Positions 45,185 through 53,307 of a stretch of DNA of 64,000 bases are shown here, one piece after another (position 1 is the stretch's first letter; every line of letters starts with the position of its first letter). Source of the DNA: Rhizobium tibeticum (lineage in GTDB: Bacteria > Pseudomonadota > Alphaproteobacteria > Rhizobiales > Rhizobiaceae); contig NZ_FOCV01000005.1 in assembly GCF_900110205.1 (NCBI RefSeq), positions 186,001 through 250,000 of the forward strand, given 5' to 3'. The translations under genes and the position numbers were made by a program. Below the pieces are notes generated by a model. It was not told the origin of the DNA. It ran no database searches and saw only the letters and a program-made list of their open reading frames with translations.

Positions 45185-46135
45185 CTACGCTACCTCAGCC
45201 CCATTCGTTCGGCCTGACCCGACGGCAACGACCTCCTGCACTGCCAACTCCGCCATGGCCAACGCGGCCTGGCGGGTCTTGGCGGCGGCGACGAAGCGGC
45301 CGTTATGGCAGAACGTTGCGCCCTCCACGCCGCAAGCGGCCTCAAGATCGCCATTGGTCAGGCCGGCCCAGCTTGCGGGCAGGTCTGCCCGCAGCTCGAA
45401 CCCCTCTTCGGCCCGTCGAATGCCGGTCAAGCACCAATCCTTTTCCCGCGGATGAACGACAAACAGCAGGTGGTCGGCGCCTGCCTTCACGATGGCGGGA
45501 CGGAAAGGCATTCCTGTCGGAAGTTCCAGAACGCGCGCTTGACCGGCACGCTCGATTGCCTGAAAGACCAGCGCTTCGGCCCGCAATTTGGCAACGCCTT
45601 TGGCAATCTTCGCCTCGACGAAACTGCGGGCAATGGCGACGGCGTTTTGGAATCCGCGATCTTCGGCTTCCGGATCCGTCTCGTCGAAGGCCGGCTTCAA
45701 GGTTTCCAGCAGGGCCGGCAGCGTCAGCCCGGCCAGTGGGCCGGACGGGCTGAGTACACCGTTGTCCGTGAGATCGACCGGCAGCACGAAGCTTAGATCG
45801 AAGGCGGCATGCACCGCCTCGATGTGGGCCTCAGGAACACCGGCAGCGACGAGGTAGTCGCGGCCGTAGTGCTTCCAGATCAGACCGAACGAGCTGTAGG
45901 GCTGCCCATCCTCGCGCAGGGGCGCACCACGCTGATGGTGATCGAAAATGCGCGCTGCGGCGTCATACCCGCCGCCGACGTCATAGATGATGCGGTCCGC
46001 GCCCGGCGTGATCCACTCCGACGCCCTGCTGCGGATCAGGCGGGCTTGCGGGAAAAGCCGGGTCAGGATGACGCTGGACAGCACTTCATCGGCATGGAAG
46101 CCACCGGAATGGGTGACGAGGAAATCGGGGATCAT
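45185..46135 (-). CDS. MYG1 family protein (UPF0160, DHH-like metal-dependent hydrolase)
   Basis: A 316-residue protein with the MYG1 core: THSGGFHADEVLSSVIL (about 8-24), IYDVGG and FDHHQRGAPL (about 64-73), SSFGLIWKHYG, and a later LPTGMPFRPAIVKAG. The His/Asp residues in GGFHADE and DHH form the metal site in the DHH superfamily. Eukaryotic MYG1 is a 3'-5' RNA exonuclease; the bacterial role is not established. Monocistronic on the minus strand. Confidence 0.9.
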   Translation of the reverse strand: MIPDFLVTHSGGFHADEVLSSVILTRLFPQARLIRSRASEWITPGADRIIYDVGGGYDAAARIFDHHQRGAPLREDGQPYSSFGLIWKHYGRDYLVAAGVPEAHIEAVHAAFDLSFVLPVDLTDNGVLSPSGPLAGLTLPALLETLKPAFDETDPEAEDRGFQNAVAIARSFVEAKIAKGVAKLRAEALVFQAIERAGQARVLELPTGMPFRPAIVKAGADHLLFVVHPREKDWCLTGIRRAEEGFELRADLPASWAGLTNGDLEAACGVEGATFCHNGRFVAAAKTRQAALAMAELAVQEVVAVGSGRTNGAEVA

Positions 46136-46706
46136 GCCAGGATGCGCCTTGTTGTTAGCTGGGGACCGCTTGCGGTTGGCATCACATAACCATTGCTGGC
46201 CGCCATCTCAACCGGTCATTTGCCGAACCGAGGGTCGTGATCGAAGCACGGTGGGTGTCGCCTGCCAACTGTGGCTAGCATTCGGCCGCGCCATCAGGCC
46301 GCCACCTTTCGTCGGAATTGCTCCGCAATCTCAAACGTCATACGTCCGAGACAATCGTGAAACCCGCTTTCCGCCTGCTTGCCGCCTTTGCGCTCCTCGC
46401 CTGCCTCGACGACGGCGTTCTTGCCGCGTCCGCGCGCGGTTCAGGAGCCAACCTTGACCGACAAGAATCCGAAGACGAAGAAGCCGTTCACCAAGGACGA
46501 GTTCATTGCCTTTGCCGGTGACTATCTCGGCGCCGACATTATCTTCTGGAGCACCGCGACGCCGTGGTTGCATCGCTGACGCAGCGATTTGGCGGCATCT
46601 GGCTCTCCGCGAATGCACGCTCGCGGTGCAAATTACGCCGCACCCCTCGTTTTTGACGTATTTTGCCTATCTATTTCGCTGCACTGCACAAATCGGAGGG
46701 CGGTCA
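46136..46706. other. 571-bp gene-poor region with a decayed secreted-protein remnant
   Basis: Between MYG1 and the acyltransferase remnant no intact gene is supported. It contains a signal-peptide-like start at 46357 and, in another frame, a conserved-looking C-terminal fragment ending at 46579 (annotated separately). The rest shows no convincing coding signal. Confidence 0.5.
46357..46579 (+). pseudogene. remnant of a secreted protein (signal peptide and C-terminal fragment in different frames)
   Basis: From GTG 46357 the frame gives a good signal peptide (VKPAFRLLAAFALLACLDDG then VLAAS). It then runs into unlike residues and stops at 46521. The next frame (one base shifted) reads EPTLTDKNPKTKKPFTKDEF, then GDYLGADIIFWSTATPWL and ends at 46579, clearly protein-like. 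The middle of the original protein is missing, so this looks like internal deletion plus frame loss. Family unknown. Confidence 0.4.
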
Positions 46707-47727
46707 TTGCAGCAGAAAACCCGCATCGATTGGCTGGATATCGCCAAGGGTATGTCCATCATTCTTGTGGTGATCTACCACACCCTCCTACCACGACGTC
46801 CACGACATGGCCCCTGACCTCTATGCGCGCCTTAGCAGCATCATGACGCCGATCCGGATGCCATTGTTCTTTACGGTTTCAGGCTTCCTGGCTGCCTCGG
46901 CGATGCGTGCCTCGTGGGGCGACTTCCTGCGCCGCAAGATCTGGCTGCTCGTCTATCTCTTCGCGATCTGGAACACCGCGCGCTGGCTGTTCTTCCGTTA
47001 CGTGCAGACGAACGTTCTGGTGCCGACCGAAGGAAGCGACCCCTATCAATTGCTCGAAATGTGGTGGGCGCCAAACACCGGCATCTGGTTCATCTGGGCG
47101 CTCGCCATCTTCATGGTCGCGACGAAGCTTCTCTGCCCCATCCGCCACCCGACCACAATCGCAATTGCCGCACTGATCTCGATCCTGACCTTCGGCGAGC
47201 ACCTGTCGATCGATCTCTTCACCCACCGCAACGTACTGCAGTATTTCGTCTTTTTCCTATTCGGCTGCTGGTACGGGAAGCCGGTGGTCGACGCGATCAC
47301 AAAGCGTCCGCTGCTGACGGCTTGTGCGGGCTTGCTCATCTTCGCCGCGCTCTACGTGCTGCGCTGGAGACTGCAGGCCATCGAGAAAGGTAGCTGGGCG
47401 CTGGTCTCCTCGATCGCCGGTCTTGCGTGGCTATGCGGGACGGCCGTACTGATGTCGCGTTTGCAATCGGTGCGCCACGCCTTCGCCTATTTCGGGCGCA
47501 ACACGCTGCCGGTCTACGTGACCCATGTGATGATCGTGTCACTGGTGGTCGCCCTGGTTGCCACGATCGTTGGAAGCAATGCGGCAAGCGGCTACATCAC
47601 CGCGCCGCTGGTGGTGGTCTTTGCGATCGGCCTATCGCTTGCGATCAGGGCAATCGCCGATCGCAGCTGTGCCGGCTGGCTCTACACGCCGCCGACGCGG
47701 CGCCAACAGCAGGCCGTGCCCGCCTGA
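46707..47727 (+). pseudogene. acyltransferase family 3 membrane protein, broken by a one-base frameshift
   Basis: TTG 46707 (GGAGG upstream) starts QQKTRIDWLDIAKGMSIILVVIYH, the typical N-terminus of acyltransferase 3 proteins (the H in the first membrane segment is the family's key residue). After a CTCCT run (46783-46790) the frame must shift by one base to YHDVHDMAPDLYARLSS..., which continues to 47727 with about nine membrane segments, including MPLFFTVSGFLAASAMR and RNTLPVYVTHVMIV. The total span is 3n+1 bases, so one extra base explains it. Intact relatives O-acetylate exopolysaccharides or LPS. Confidence 0.75.
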
Positions 47728-47746
47728 ATGACCGCAATCTCAGGAG

Positions 47747-48154
47747 CTAGGCGGCGCGCTCGATCGAAACTGCCACGCCGCGGCGCAGCGAATTGCTGAC
47801 CATAGAGATCGCCTTCGCCCGCTCGACCACCTGCTCGGCACTCGTGCCGTCTTGCCCATGGCAAGCGACTTTCATCACCGCCGATTTCGCTATGATCGGC
47901 TTGCCCTCGAGCTCGAGGATGACCGAGACTGCGATCTTCCCAAGTGAGACGCCCATCTCGTCAGCGGCGTAGCGCAGGTCGTTGCAGAAGCAACCGCCGA
48001 GCGCCAATGCCAGAAGCTGCGCGCCATTGAATCCGAGCCCCTGCCCGCCGGCCTTACCCTCGGGACGATCGACAACGACGGTGTGCGAACCTGCCCATCC
48101 CATCGCCGCCTGCGTGCCCTCGACATTCCGCAACTCCACCGTGACTGCAACCAT
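47747..48154 (-). CDS. OsmC family protein
   Basis: A 135-residue protein with an OsmC fold: FNGAQLLALALGGCFCNDLRYAADEMG carries the Cys region (peroxidatic Cys in CFCNDLR; the resolving Cys is likely ACHGQDG near residue 98). OsmC/Ohr proteins reduce organic hydroperoxides, though some OsmC-type members have other roles. An OhrR-like regulator is present 15 kb away, but no operator like its candidate sites was seen here. Convergent with the acyltransferase remnant. Confidence 0.88.
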   Translation of the reverse strand: MVAVTVELRNVEGTQAAMGWAGSHTVVVDRPEGKAGGQGLGFNGAQLLALALGGCFCNDLRYAADEMGVSLGKIAVSVILELEGKPIIAKSAVMKVACHGQDGTSAEQVVERAKAISMVSNSLRRGVAVSIERAA

Positions 48155-48264
48155 GCCAACTCCTCCGCGGCTAAACAGGCAAGTCCAAGAGCGCCGCAGT
48201 TTGGCGCGACGCGACCGGAAACTCGGTGCATATTATCCGCATCGATCGGTCGGGAGACAAGGAC

Positions 48265-49308
48265 ATGACGCCCTCACCGTATTTGAATGACCCCAAGGTC
48301 TACATCGACACCGACACCTTCATCGATCTCATCAACAAAAGGACACGGTGCCTAATCTGTTGCGAAGCCCTCGAGAGCAAGGTGGTCAACCGGGAACACG
48401 TCCTGCCCAAATGGATTCTGCGGAAGTATGACCTTTACGACAAGGAGCTCACTCTGCCCCACGAATACCATGGTCGGCGATACGATCGCCACACGATCCC
48501 CTGCTGCAAGGACTGCAATTCGCTGCTTGGACGGAAGCTGGAGCAGCCGGTGCGACGATTGACGGAAGGCGGATACGCAAAACTTCTGCGACACCTTGAC
48601 GATGACGGGCACCGTGTGCTGTTTGCCTGGCTTTGCTGGATCTTCCTGAAATTCCTGATCAAGGACGGCGCCATCGCGATCAAGCCGGATCACCGGGTGG
48701 ACGCCGTCGTGGAAGACAAGGACACCGATTGGGCGACACTCCATCACATCCATTGCATCGCCAGATCCCCCTATACCGGCGCACGCATTGCGCCAGAAGT
48801 GCTGGGCTCGGTGGTCATCCTTGCGATTGACGACGATCGCTATCGCGAGGACTTCGACTTCGTCACCGTCCACGAAACTCAAACCATCATGATCCGACTC
48901 GGCGATCTTGCCATCATCGCCAATCTGAGTGACAGCGGCCGCTCGATGGACATCATTCACCGTTTCGTCCTGCCCGGAAAACAGGAGAGGTTCACCATCC
49001 TGCAGGCACTGGAAATCTGCGCGGATATGGCGGCAACGACAACGCGGATCAACGCCAAGCCCGTCTACTTCACGCGCATAGACCAAGCCACGGGCCGTCC
49101 CTCGATCCATGCGGACCTCCCCGTCCACGAAGCAAATCCTGTCGATCCGAGCACGCGCGCCGCAATATTCGAACTCGTCTACAGGGAGCATCTGCCGCAC
49201 CTGAAGATAGCGGGCAACGACATGTCCGCCCTGCAGGCCATCAGGGAGAACCGTTTGACCTTCCTCGATCATCGCATGAGCCGGGCGGCCACCGAAATAA
49301 AGGAATAG
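48265..49308 (+). CDS. orphan HNH-endonuclease-type protein
   Basis: A 347-residue protein, start MTPSPYLNDPKVYIDTDTFI at 48265, with GGGAGACAAGG upstream. Residues about 29-90 form a zinc-finger HNH-like module: CLICCEAL, then REHVLPKWIL, then CCKDCNSLLGRKLE. The E-H-V-(L/I)-P-(K/R)-W motif with two Cys pairs is a known HNH variant. The rest (about 100-347) is unfamiliar, with IMIRLGDLAIIANLSDSG and ILQALEICADMAATTTRINA. No methylase, ATPase or toxin partner is adjacent. DNA-cleaving or anti-phage function is possible but not shown. Confidence 0.75.
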   Translation: MTPSPYLNDPKVYIDTDTFIDLINKRTRCLICCEALESKVVNREHVLPKWILRKYDLYDKELTLPHEYHGRRYDRHTIPCCKDCNSLLGRKLEQPVRRLTEGGYAKLLRHLDDDGHRVLFAWLCWIFLKFLIKDGAIAIKPDHRVDAVVEDKDTDWATLHHIHCIARSPYTGARIAPEVLGSVVILAIDDDRYREDFDFVTVHETQTIMIRLGDLAIIANLSDSGRSMDIIHRFVLPGKQERFTILQALEICADMAATTTRINAKPVYFTRIDQATGRPSIHADLPVHEANPVDPSTRAAIFELVYREHLPHLKIAGNDMSALQAIRENRLTFLDHRMSRAATEIKE

Positions 49309-49356
49309 GCAATTGCTTCCAGCATTTGCGGACGTTTGCTGAGATCGACGGCGCGC

Positions 49357-50850
49357 TCAGGCATCCGCAAGCGTGCGCTTGACGGCGCTGCGCCAGCCCT
49401 TGAGCTTCGCCGCGCGAGTCTTCTCGTCCATGGCGGGTTCAAAGCGATGGTTGCGCTTCCAGCTCTTGGCGAAGCCTTCACGATCCGGCCAGACACCGGC
49501 CCTGCTGCCGGCAAGCCAGGCCGCTCCGAGCGCCGTGGTTTCGAGGATGACCGGCCGGTCGACGGGCGCGTCGAGAATGTCTGCCAGCCGCTGCATCGTC
49601 CAGTCGGAGGCGACCATGCCACCATCGACGCGAAGAACGGTGCTCTCCACGCCGCCCTTCCAGTCCTTGTGCATGGCGTCAAGCAGATCGCGGGACTGGT
49701 AGCAGACCGCCTCGAGGGCAGCGCGGGCGAATTCCTTCGGGCCGCTGTTGCGCGTCAGGCCGAAGATCGCCCCACGCGCATTCGCATCCCAATGCGGCGC
49801 GCCAAGACCGGTGAAGGCGGGAACCAGATAGACCTCCTGCGTCGGATCGGCAGCATCGGCAAGCTCGCCGGTGCGAGACGCCCTATCGATGATGCCGAGC
49901 CCGTCGCGAAGCCATTGCACGGCAGCGCCCGCGATGAAGATCGAGCCTTCCAGCGCATAGGTCGTTTCGCCGTTCAGCCGATAGGCGATCGTCGTCAGCA
50001 GCCGGTTCTTCGAACCCACGATGTCGCTGCCCGTGTTGAGCAGCGCGAAGCAGCCGGTGCCGTAGGTCGATTTCATCATACCGGGCTCGAAGCAGGCCTG
50101 CCCGATGGTCGCCGCATGCTGATCGCCGGCGACGCCGAGGATGGGAATCTCCGCGCCAAGGATGGCTTTCTCGGTCATGCCGAAATCGTCGGCGCAGTCC
50201 TTCACCTCAGGCAGCATCGCCGCCGGAACACGCAGGATATCGAGCAGAGCCCTGTCCCAGCAATTGTCGGAAATGTTGTACATCAGCGTGCGGGAGGCGT
50301 TCGTCGCATCAGTCGCGAACACCTTGCCGCCGGTCAGCCGCCAGATCAGGAAGGCATCGACGGTACCGAAGCACAATTCGCCCTTGGCGGCACGGGCCCG
50401 CGCACCTTTGACGTTGGCGAGCAGCCACGACAGCTTGGTGCCAGAGAAATACGGATCAAGAAGAAGGCCGGTCTTCTTGGTGAACGTCTTTTCGAGATCC
50501 TGTCTTTTCAACTTGTCGCAATAACTTGCCGTGCGGCGGTCCTGCCAGACGATTGCGTTGTGGATCGGTTTGCCGCTTTCGCGTTCCCAGACGACGACGG
50601 TCTCGCGCTGATTGGTAATGCCGAGCGCCGCGATGTCTTTTGCCTGGATCCTGGCCTCACGGATCGCCATTTTGATGGTCGAGACGACGGAATCCCAGAT
50701 TTCCTCCGGATCGTGCTCCACCCAACCGGATCGAGGGTAGATCTGGCGGAACTCCTTCTGGCCCGCACCGGCGATCTGCATTTGGCCATCGAAGACGATC
50801 GCCCGCGTCGATGTCGTCCCCTGATCGATTGCCAGAACATATCCGCTCAT
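49357..50850 (-). CDS. glpK: glycerol kinase
   Basis: A 497-residue FGGY kinase: glycerol + ATP to glycerol-3-phosphate. Blocks are [20 protein letters not shown] at the start, [31 protein letters not shown], the FGGY-region [13 protein letters not shown], and [19 protein letters not shown]. Length matches E. coli GlpK. Glycerol uptake and dehydrogenase genes are absent from the window. A 21-codon ORF (50920-50985) precedes it on the same strand. Confidence 0.96.
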   Translation of the reverse strand: MSGYVLAIDQGTTSTRAIVFDGQMQIAGAGQKEFRQIYPRSGWVEHDPEEIWDSVVSTIKMAIREARIQAKDIAALGITNQRETVVVWERESGKPIHNAIVWQDRRTASYCDKLKRQDLEKTFTKKTGLLLDPYFSGTKLSWLLANVKGARARAAKGELCFGTVDAFLIWRLTGGKVFATDATNASRTLMYNISDNCWDRALLDILRVPAAMLPEVKDCADDFGMTEKAILGAEIPILGVAGDQHAATIGQACFEPGMMKSTYGTGCFALLNTGSDIVGSKNRLLTTIAYRLNGETTYALEGSIFIAGAAVQWLRDGLGIIDRASRTGELADAADPTQEVYLVPAFTGLGAPHWDANARGAIFGLTRNSGPKEFARAALEAVCYQSRDLLDAMHKDWKGGVESTVLRVDGGMVASDWTMQRLADILDAPVDRPVILETTALGAAWLAGSRAGVWPDREGFAKSWKRNHRFEPAMDEKTRAAKLKGWRSAVKRTLADA

Positions 50851-50919
50851 GCCAGTCCTCCCGCTGATCGTGATTATCGGGAAAAATCAATAAGACAGGA
50901 GGGCGGGCGATGAAAGAAC

Positions 50920-50985
50920 CTAGCCACCTCTTCGACACAAGAGAATTGCCGATAGCGCAATTGCCAGCAGAGATGCTTTGCGCAT
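50920..50985 (-). CDS. possible 21-residue hydrophobic peptide upstream of glpK
   Basis: MRKASLLAIALSAILLCRRGG, ATG 50985 to TAG 50920, with GAGGTGAGG just upstream. It resembles a short membrane peptide or orphan signal sequence. It ends 69 bases before glpK on the same strand and lies in the bdhA/glpK divergent region. Composition and ribosome site are the only support. Confidence 0.3.
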   Translation of the reverse strand: MRKASLLAIALSAILLCRRGG

Positions 50986-51029
50986 AACCTCACCTCGATT
51001 GCGTCGCAAAACGGCTTGAGGAGAAGAGA

Positions 51030-51806
51030 ATGGCCAGAACAATCGTCGTCACCGGATCCACCAGCGGCATCGGCCTTGCGATCGCGACAGCCTTTGCCGG
51101 CAAGGGCGACAACGTCGTCATCAACGGTTTCGGAAAGCCCGAGGAAATCAAGGCGATAGTCGAGAAGCTTGAATCGGCCTCGAAGGCGAAGGTGATCCAT
51201 CATCCGGCCGACATGACGAAGCCAGCCGAAATCGCCGACCTGATCGAAACTGCCGCGAAGACCTGTGGTTCCGTCGATGTGCTGGTCAACAATGCCGGCA
51301 TCCAGCATGTCGAGAAGATCGAGGATTTCCCGATCGAAAAGTGGGACCAGATCATCGCGATCAATCTGTCCAGCTCGTTTCACACCATGCGTGCCGCGAT
51401 CCCGCTGATGAAGGCGAGGAAAAAGGGACGCATCATCAACATCGCCTCCGCGCACGGCTTGGTCGCCTCTCCGTTCAAATCCGCCTATGTCGCGGCAAAG
51501 CATGGTATATTGGGCCTGACGAAGACGGCGGCGCTGGAACTTGCCGAATTTGGCGTGACCGTGAATGCCATCTGCCCGGGCTATGTGCTGACGCCGCTCG
51601 TCGAGAAACAGATACCGGATACGGCCAAGGCACGCGGCATGACCGAGGAGCAAGTCAAGACCGAAGTGATCCTCAAGGCCCAGCCGACGCATGAATTCGT
51701 CAAGGCGGAAGAGATTGGGGCGCTGGCTCTCTACCTCGCAAGCGACGAAGCCCGGCAGGTGACCGGCACCCACATCTCGATTGACGGTGGCTGGACCGCG
51801 GCATAA
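51030..51806 (+). CDS. bdhA: D-3-hydroxybutyrate dehydrogenase
   Basis: A 258-residue short-chain dehydrogenase oxidising 3-hydroxybutyrate to acetoacetate with NAD in PHB-carbon use. Nucleotide-binding TGSTSGIGLAIA (about 7-18), NNAGIQHVEKIEDFP, catalytic Ser in NIASAHG, YVAAKHG (Tyr/Lys) and C-terminal DDGGWTAA-type end (SIDGGWTAA) fit. GAGGAGAAGAGA precedes the ATG. In S. meliloti bdhA is the first gene of an operon with xdhA and xdhB, exactly as here (34-base gap). Confidence 0.96.
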   Translation: MARTIVVTGSTSGIGLAIATAFAGKGDNVVINGFGKPEEIKAIVEKLESASKAKVIHHPADMTKPAEIADLIETAAKTCGSVDVLVNNAGIQHVEKIEDFPIEKWDQIIAINLSSSFHTMRAAIPLMKARKKGRIINIASAHGLVASPFKSAYVAAKHGILGLTKTAALELAEFGVTVNAICPGYVLTPLVEKQIPDTAKARGMTEEQVKTEVILKAQPTHEFVKAEEIGALALYLASDEARQVTGTHISIDGGWTAA

Positions 51807-51840
51807 CCATTCAAAATAAAGATAAAAACCAAGGAACGAT

Positions 51841-53307
51841 ATGAACGACAGCATCCGCTTCATCCTCAATGGCGAGGACGTCACGCTTGGCGACGTCCGG
51901 CCGACCGAGACGCTTCTCGATTATCTCCGGTTGAAGCGCCGGCTGACCGGCACGAAGGAAGGATGCGCGGAGGGCGATTGCGGCGCCTGTACCGTCCTTG
52001 TGGGACGGCTGATCGACGGCAAGCTGCATTATGAACCCGTCAACGCCTGCATTCGTTTCATGGGGTCTTTGAACGCCACCCATGTCGTCACCGTCGAGCA
52101 TCTGGCCGCCAGGGACGGTTCGCTGCATCCGGTACAGCAGGCAATGGTGGATTGCCACGGCTCGCAATGCGGCTTCTGCACGCCGGGTTTCATCATGTCG
52201 ATGTATGGCCTCTGGCTTTCCAACGACAAGCCGGTTCGCGCCGACATCGAAAAAGCCCTACAAGGCAATCTCTGTCGTTGCACCGGTTACGAGCCGATCG
52301 TGAAAGCCGCCGAGCAGGTAAGCCGCACGCGCCCGAGCGCACTCTTCGACCCGCTCGAAAAGACCCGCTCCGATATCATCTCGCGCCTCTGGGCGATGCG
52401 AAACAGCGAGACGATCTTGATCACGACGCTGGAGGGCCGGCTGATCCTGCCGGGATCGCTGGAGGCGCTGGCGCGTGTGCTGTCCGAAGAGCCGAGCGCC
52501 ACCATCGTCGCGGGATCGACCGATGTGGGCCTCTGGGTGACCAAGCAGATGCGCGCCTTGAACCCGGTCGTCTTCATAAACCATCTGACCGATCTGCAGT
52601 CGATCACCGCTGGCGACGGCGGCTTCACGATCGGCGCCGGCGTGACCTACAGCCGCGCCTTCGAAACCATCGCCAGCAAGGTGCCGACCCTCGGCCGCCT
52701 CATCGAGCGCATCGGCGGGGATCAGGTGCGCAACATGGGCACGATCGGCGGCAACATCGCGAACGGTTCGCCGATCGGCGATATGCCACCGCCACTGATT
52801 GCCCTCGGCGCCACGGTGAAGCTGCGTTCTCTGGCCGGAACGCGCATGCTGCGGCTGGAAGATTTCTTCATCGATTATGGCAAGCAGGATCGCCGACCGG
52901 GCGAGTTCGTCGAGAGCATCTTCGTGCCCTATCCCGCCGAGGCGACCCAGTTTGCCGTCTACAAGATCACCAAGCGCCGCGACGAGGACATCACGGCGGT
53001 TCTCGGCGCCTTCTACCTGACACTGGATACGGAGGGAGACGTCAACGACATCCGCATCGCCTTTGGCGGCATGGCCGCAACACCGAAGCGTGCCCGCAGC
53101 GTCGAGAATGCGCTCATGGGCAAGCCTTGGAGCGAGACGACGATCGAAGCCGTCCGGGCCGAGTTCGACGCCGACTTCCAGCCGCTGACCGACTGGCGCG
53201 CAACGGCCGAATACCGTCAGTTGACCGCCAAGAACCTTCTGACCCGTTTCTATCTGGAAACCTCAGGCACGCCGGCGGAATTGAGGCGTTTCGAGGAGGT
53301 GGCATAA
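51841..53307 (+). CDS. xdhA: xanthine dehydrogenase small subunit (2Fe-2S and FAD)
   Basis: A 488-residue subunit. The N-terminal 2Fe-2S domain has CAEGDCGACTVL (about 43-54); the second cluster domain has GFCTPGFIMSMYGL and GNLCRCTGYEPIV. FAD-binding follows (ATIVAGSTDVGLWVTKQ, RNMGTIGGNIANGSPIGDMPP, about 210-320) and a CO-dehydrogenase flavoprotein C-domain ends the protein. With XdhB it oxidises hypoxanthine and xanthine to urate. It lies 34 bases after bdhA and abuts xdhB directly (53307/53308). Confidence 0.96.
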   Translation: MNDSIRFILNGEDVTLGDVRPTETLLDYLRLKRRLTGTKEGCAEGDCGACTVLVGRLIDGKLHYEPVNACIRFMGSLNATHVVTVEHLAARDGSLHPVQQAMVDCHGSQCGFCTPGFIMSMYGLWLSNDKPVRADIEKALQGNLCRCTGYEPIVKAAEQVSRTRPSALFDPLEKTRSDIISRLWAMRNSETILITTLEGRLILPGSLEALARVLSEEPSATIVAGSTDVGLWVTKQMRALNPVVFINHLTDLQSITAGDGGFTIGAGVTYSRAFETIASKVPTLGRLIERIGGDQVRNMGTIGGNIANGSPIGDMPPPLIALGATVKLRSLAGTRMLRLEDFFIDYGKQDRRPGEFVESIFVPYPAEATQFAVYKITKRRDEDITAVLGAFYLTLDTEGDVNDIRIAFGGMAATPKRARSVENALMGKPWSETTIEAVRAEFDADFQPLTDWRATAEYRQLTAKNLLTRFYLETSGTPAELRRFEEVA

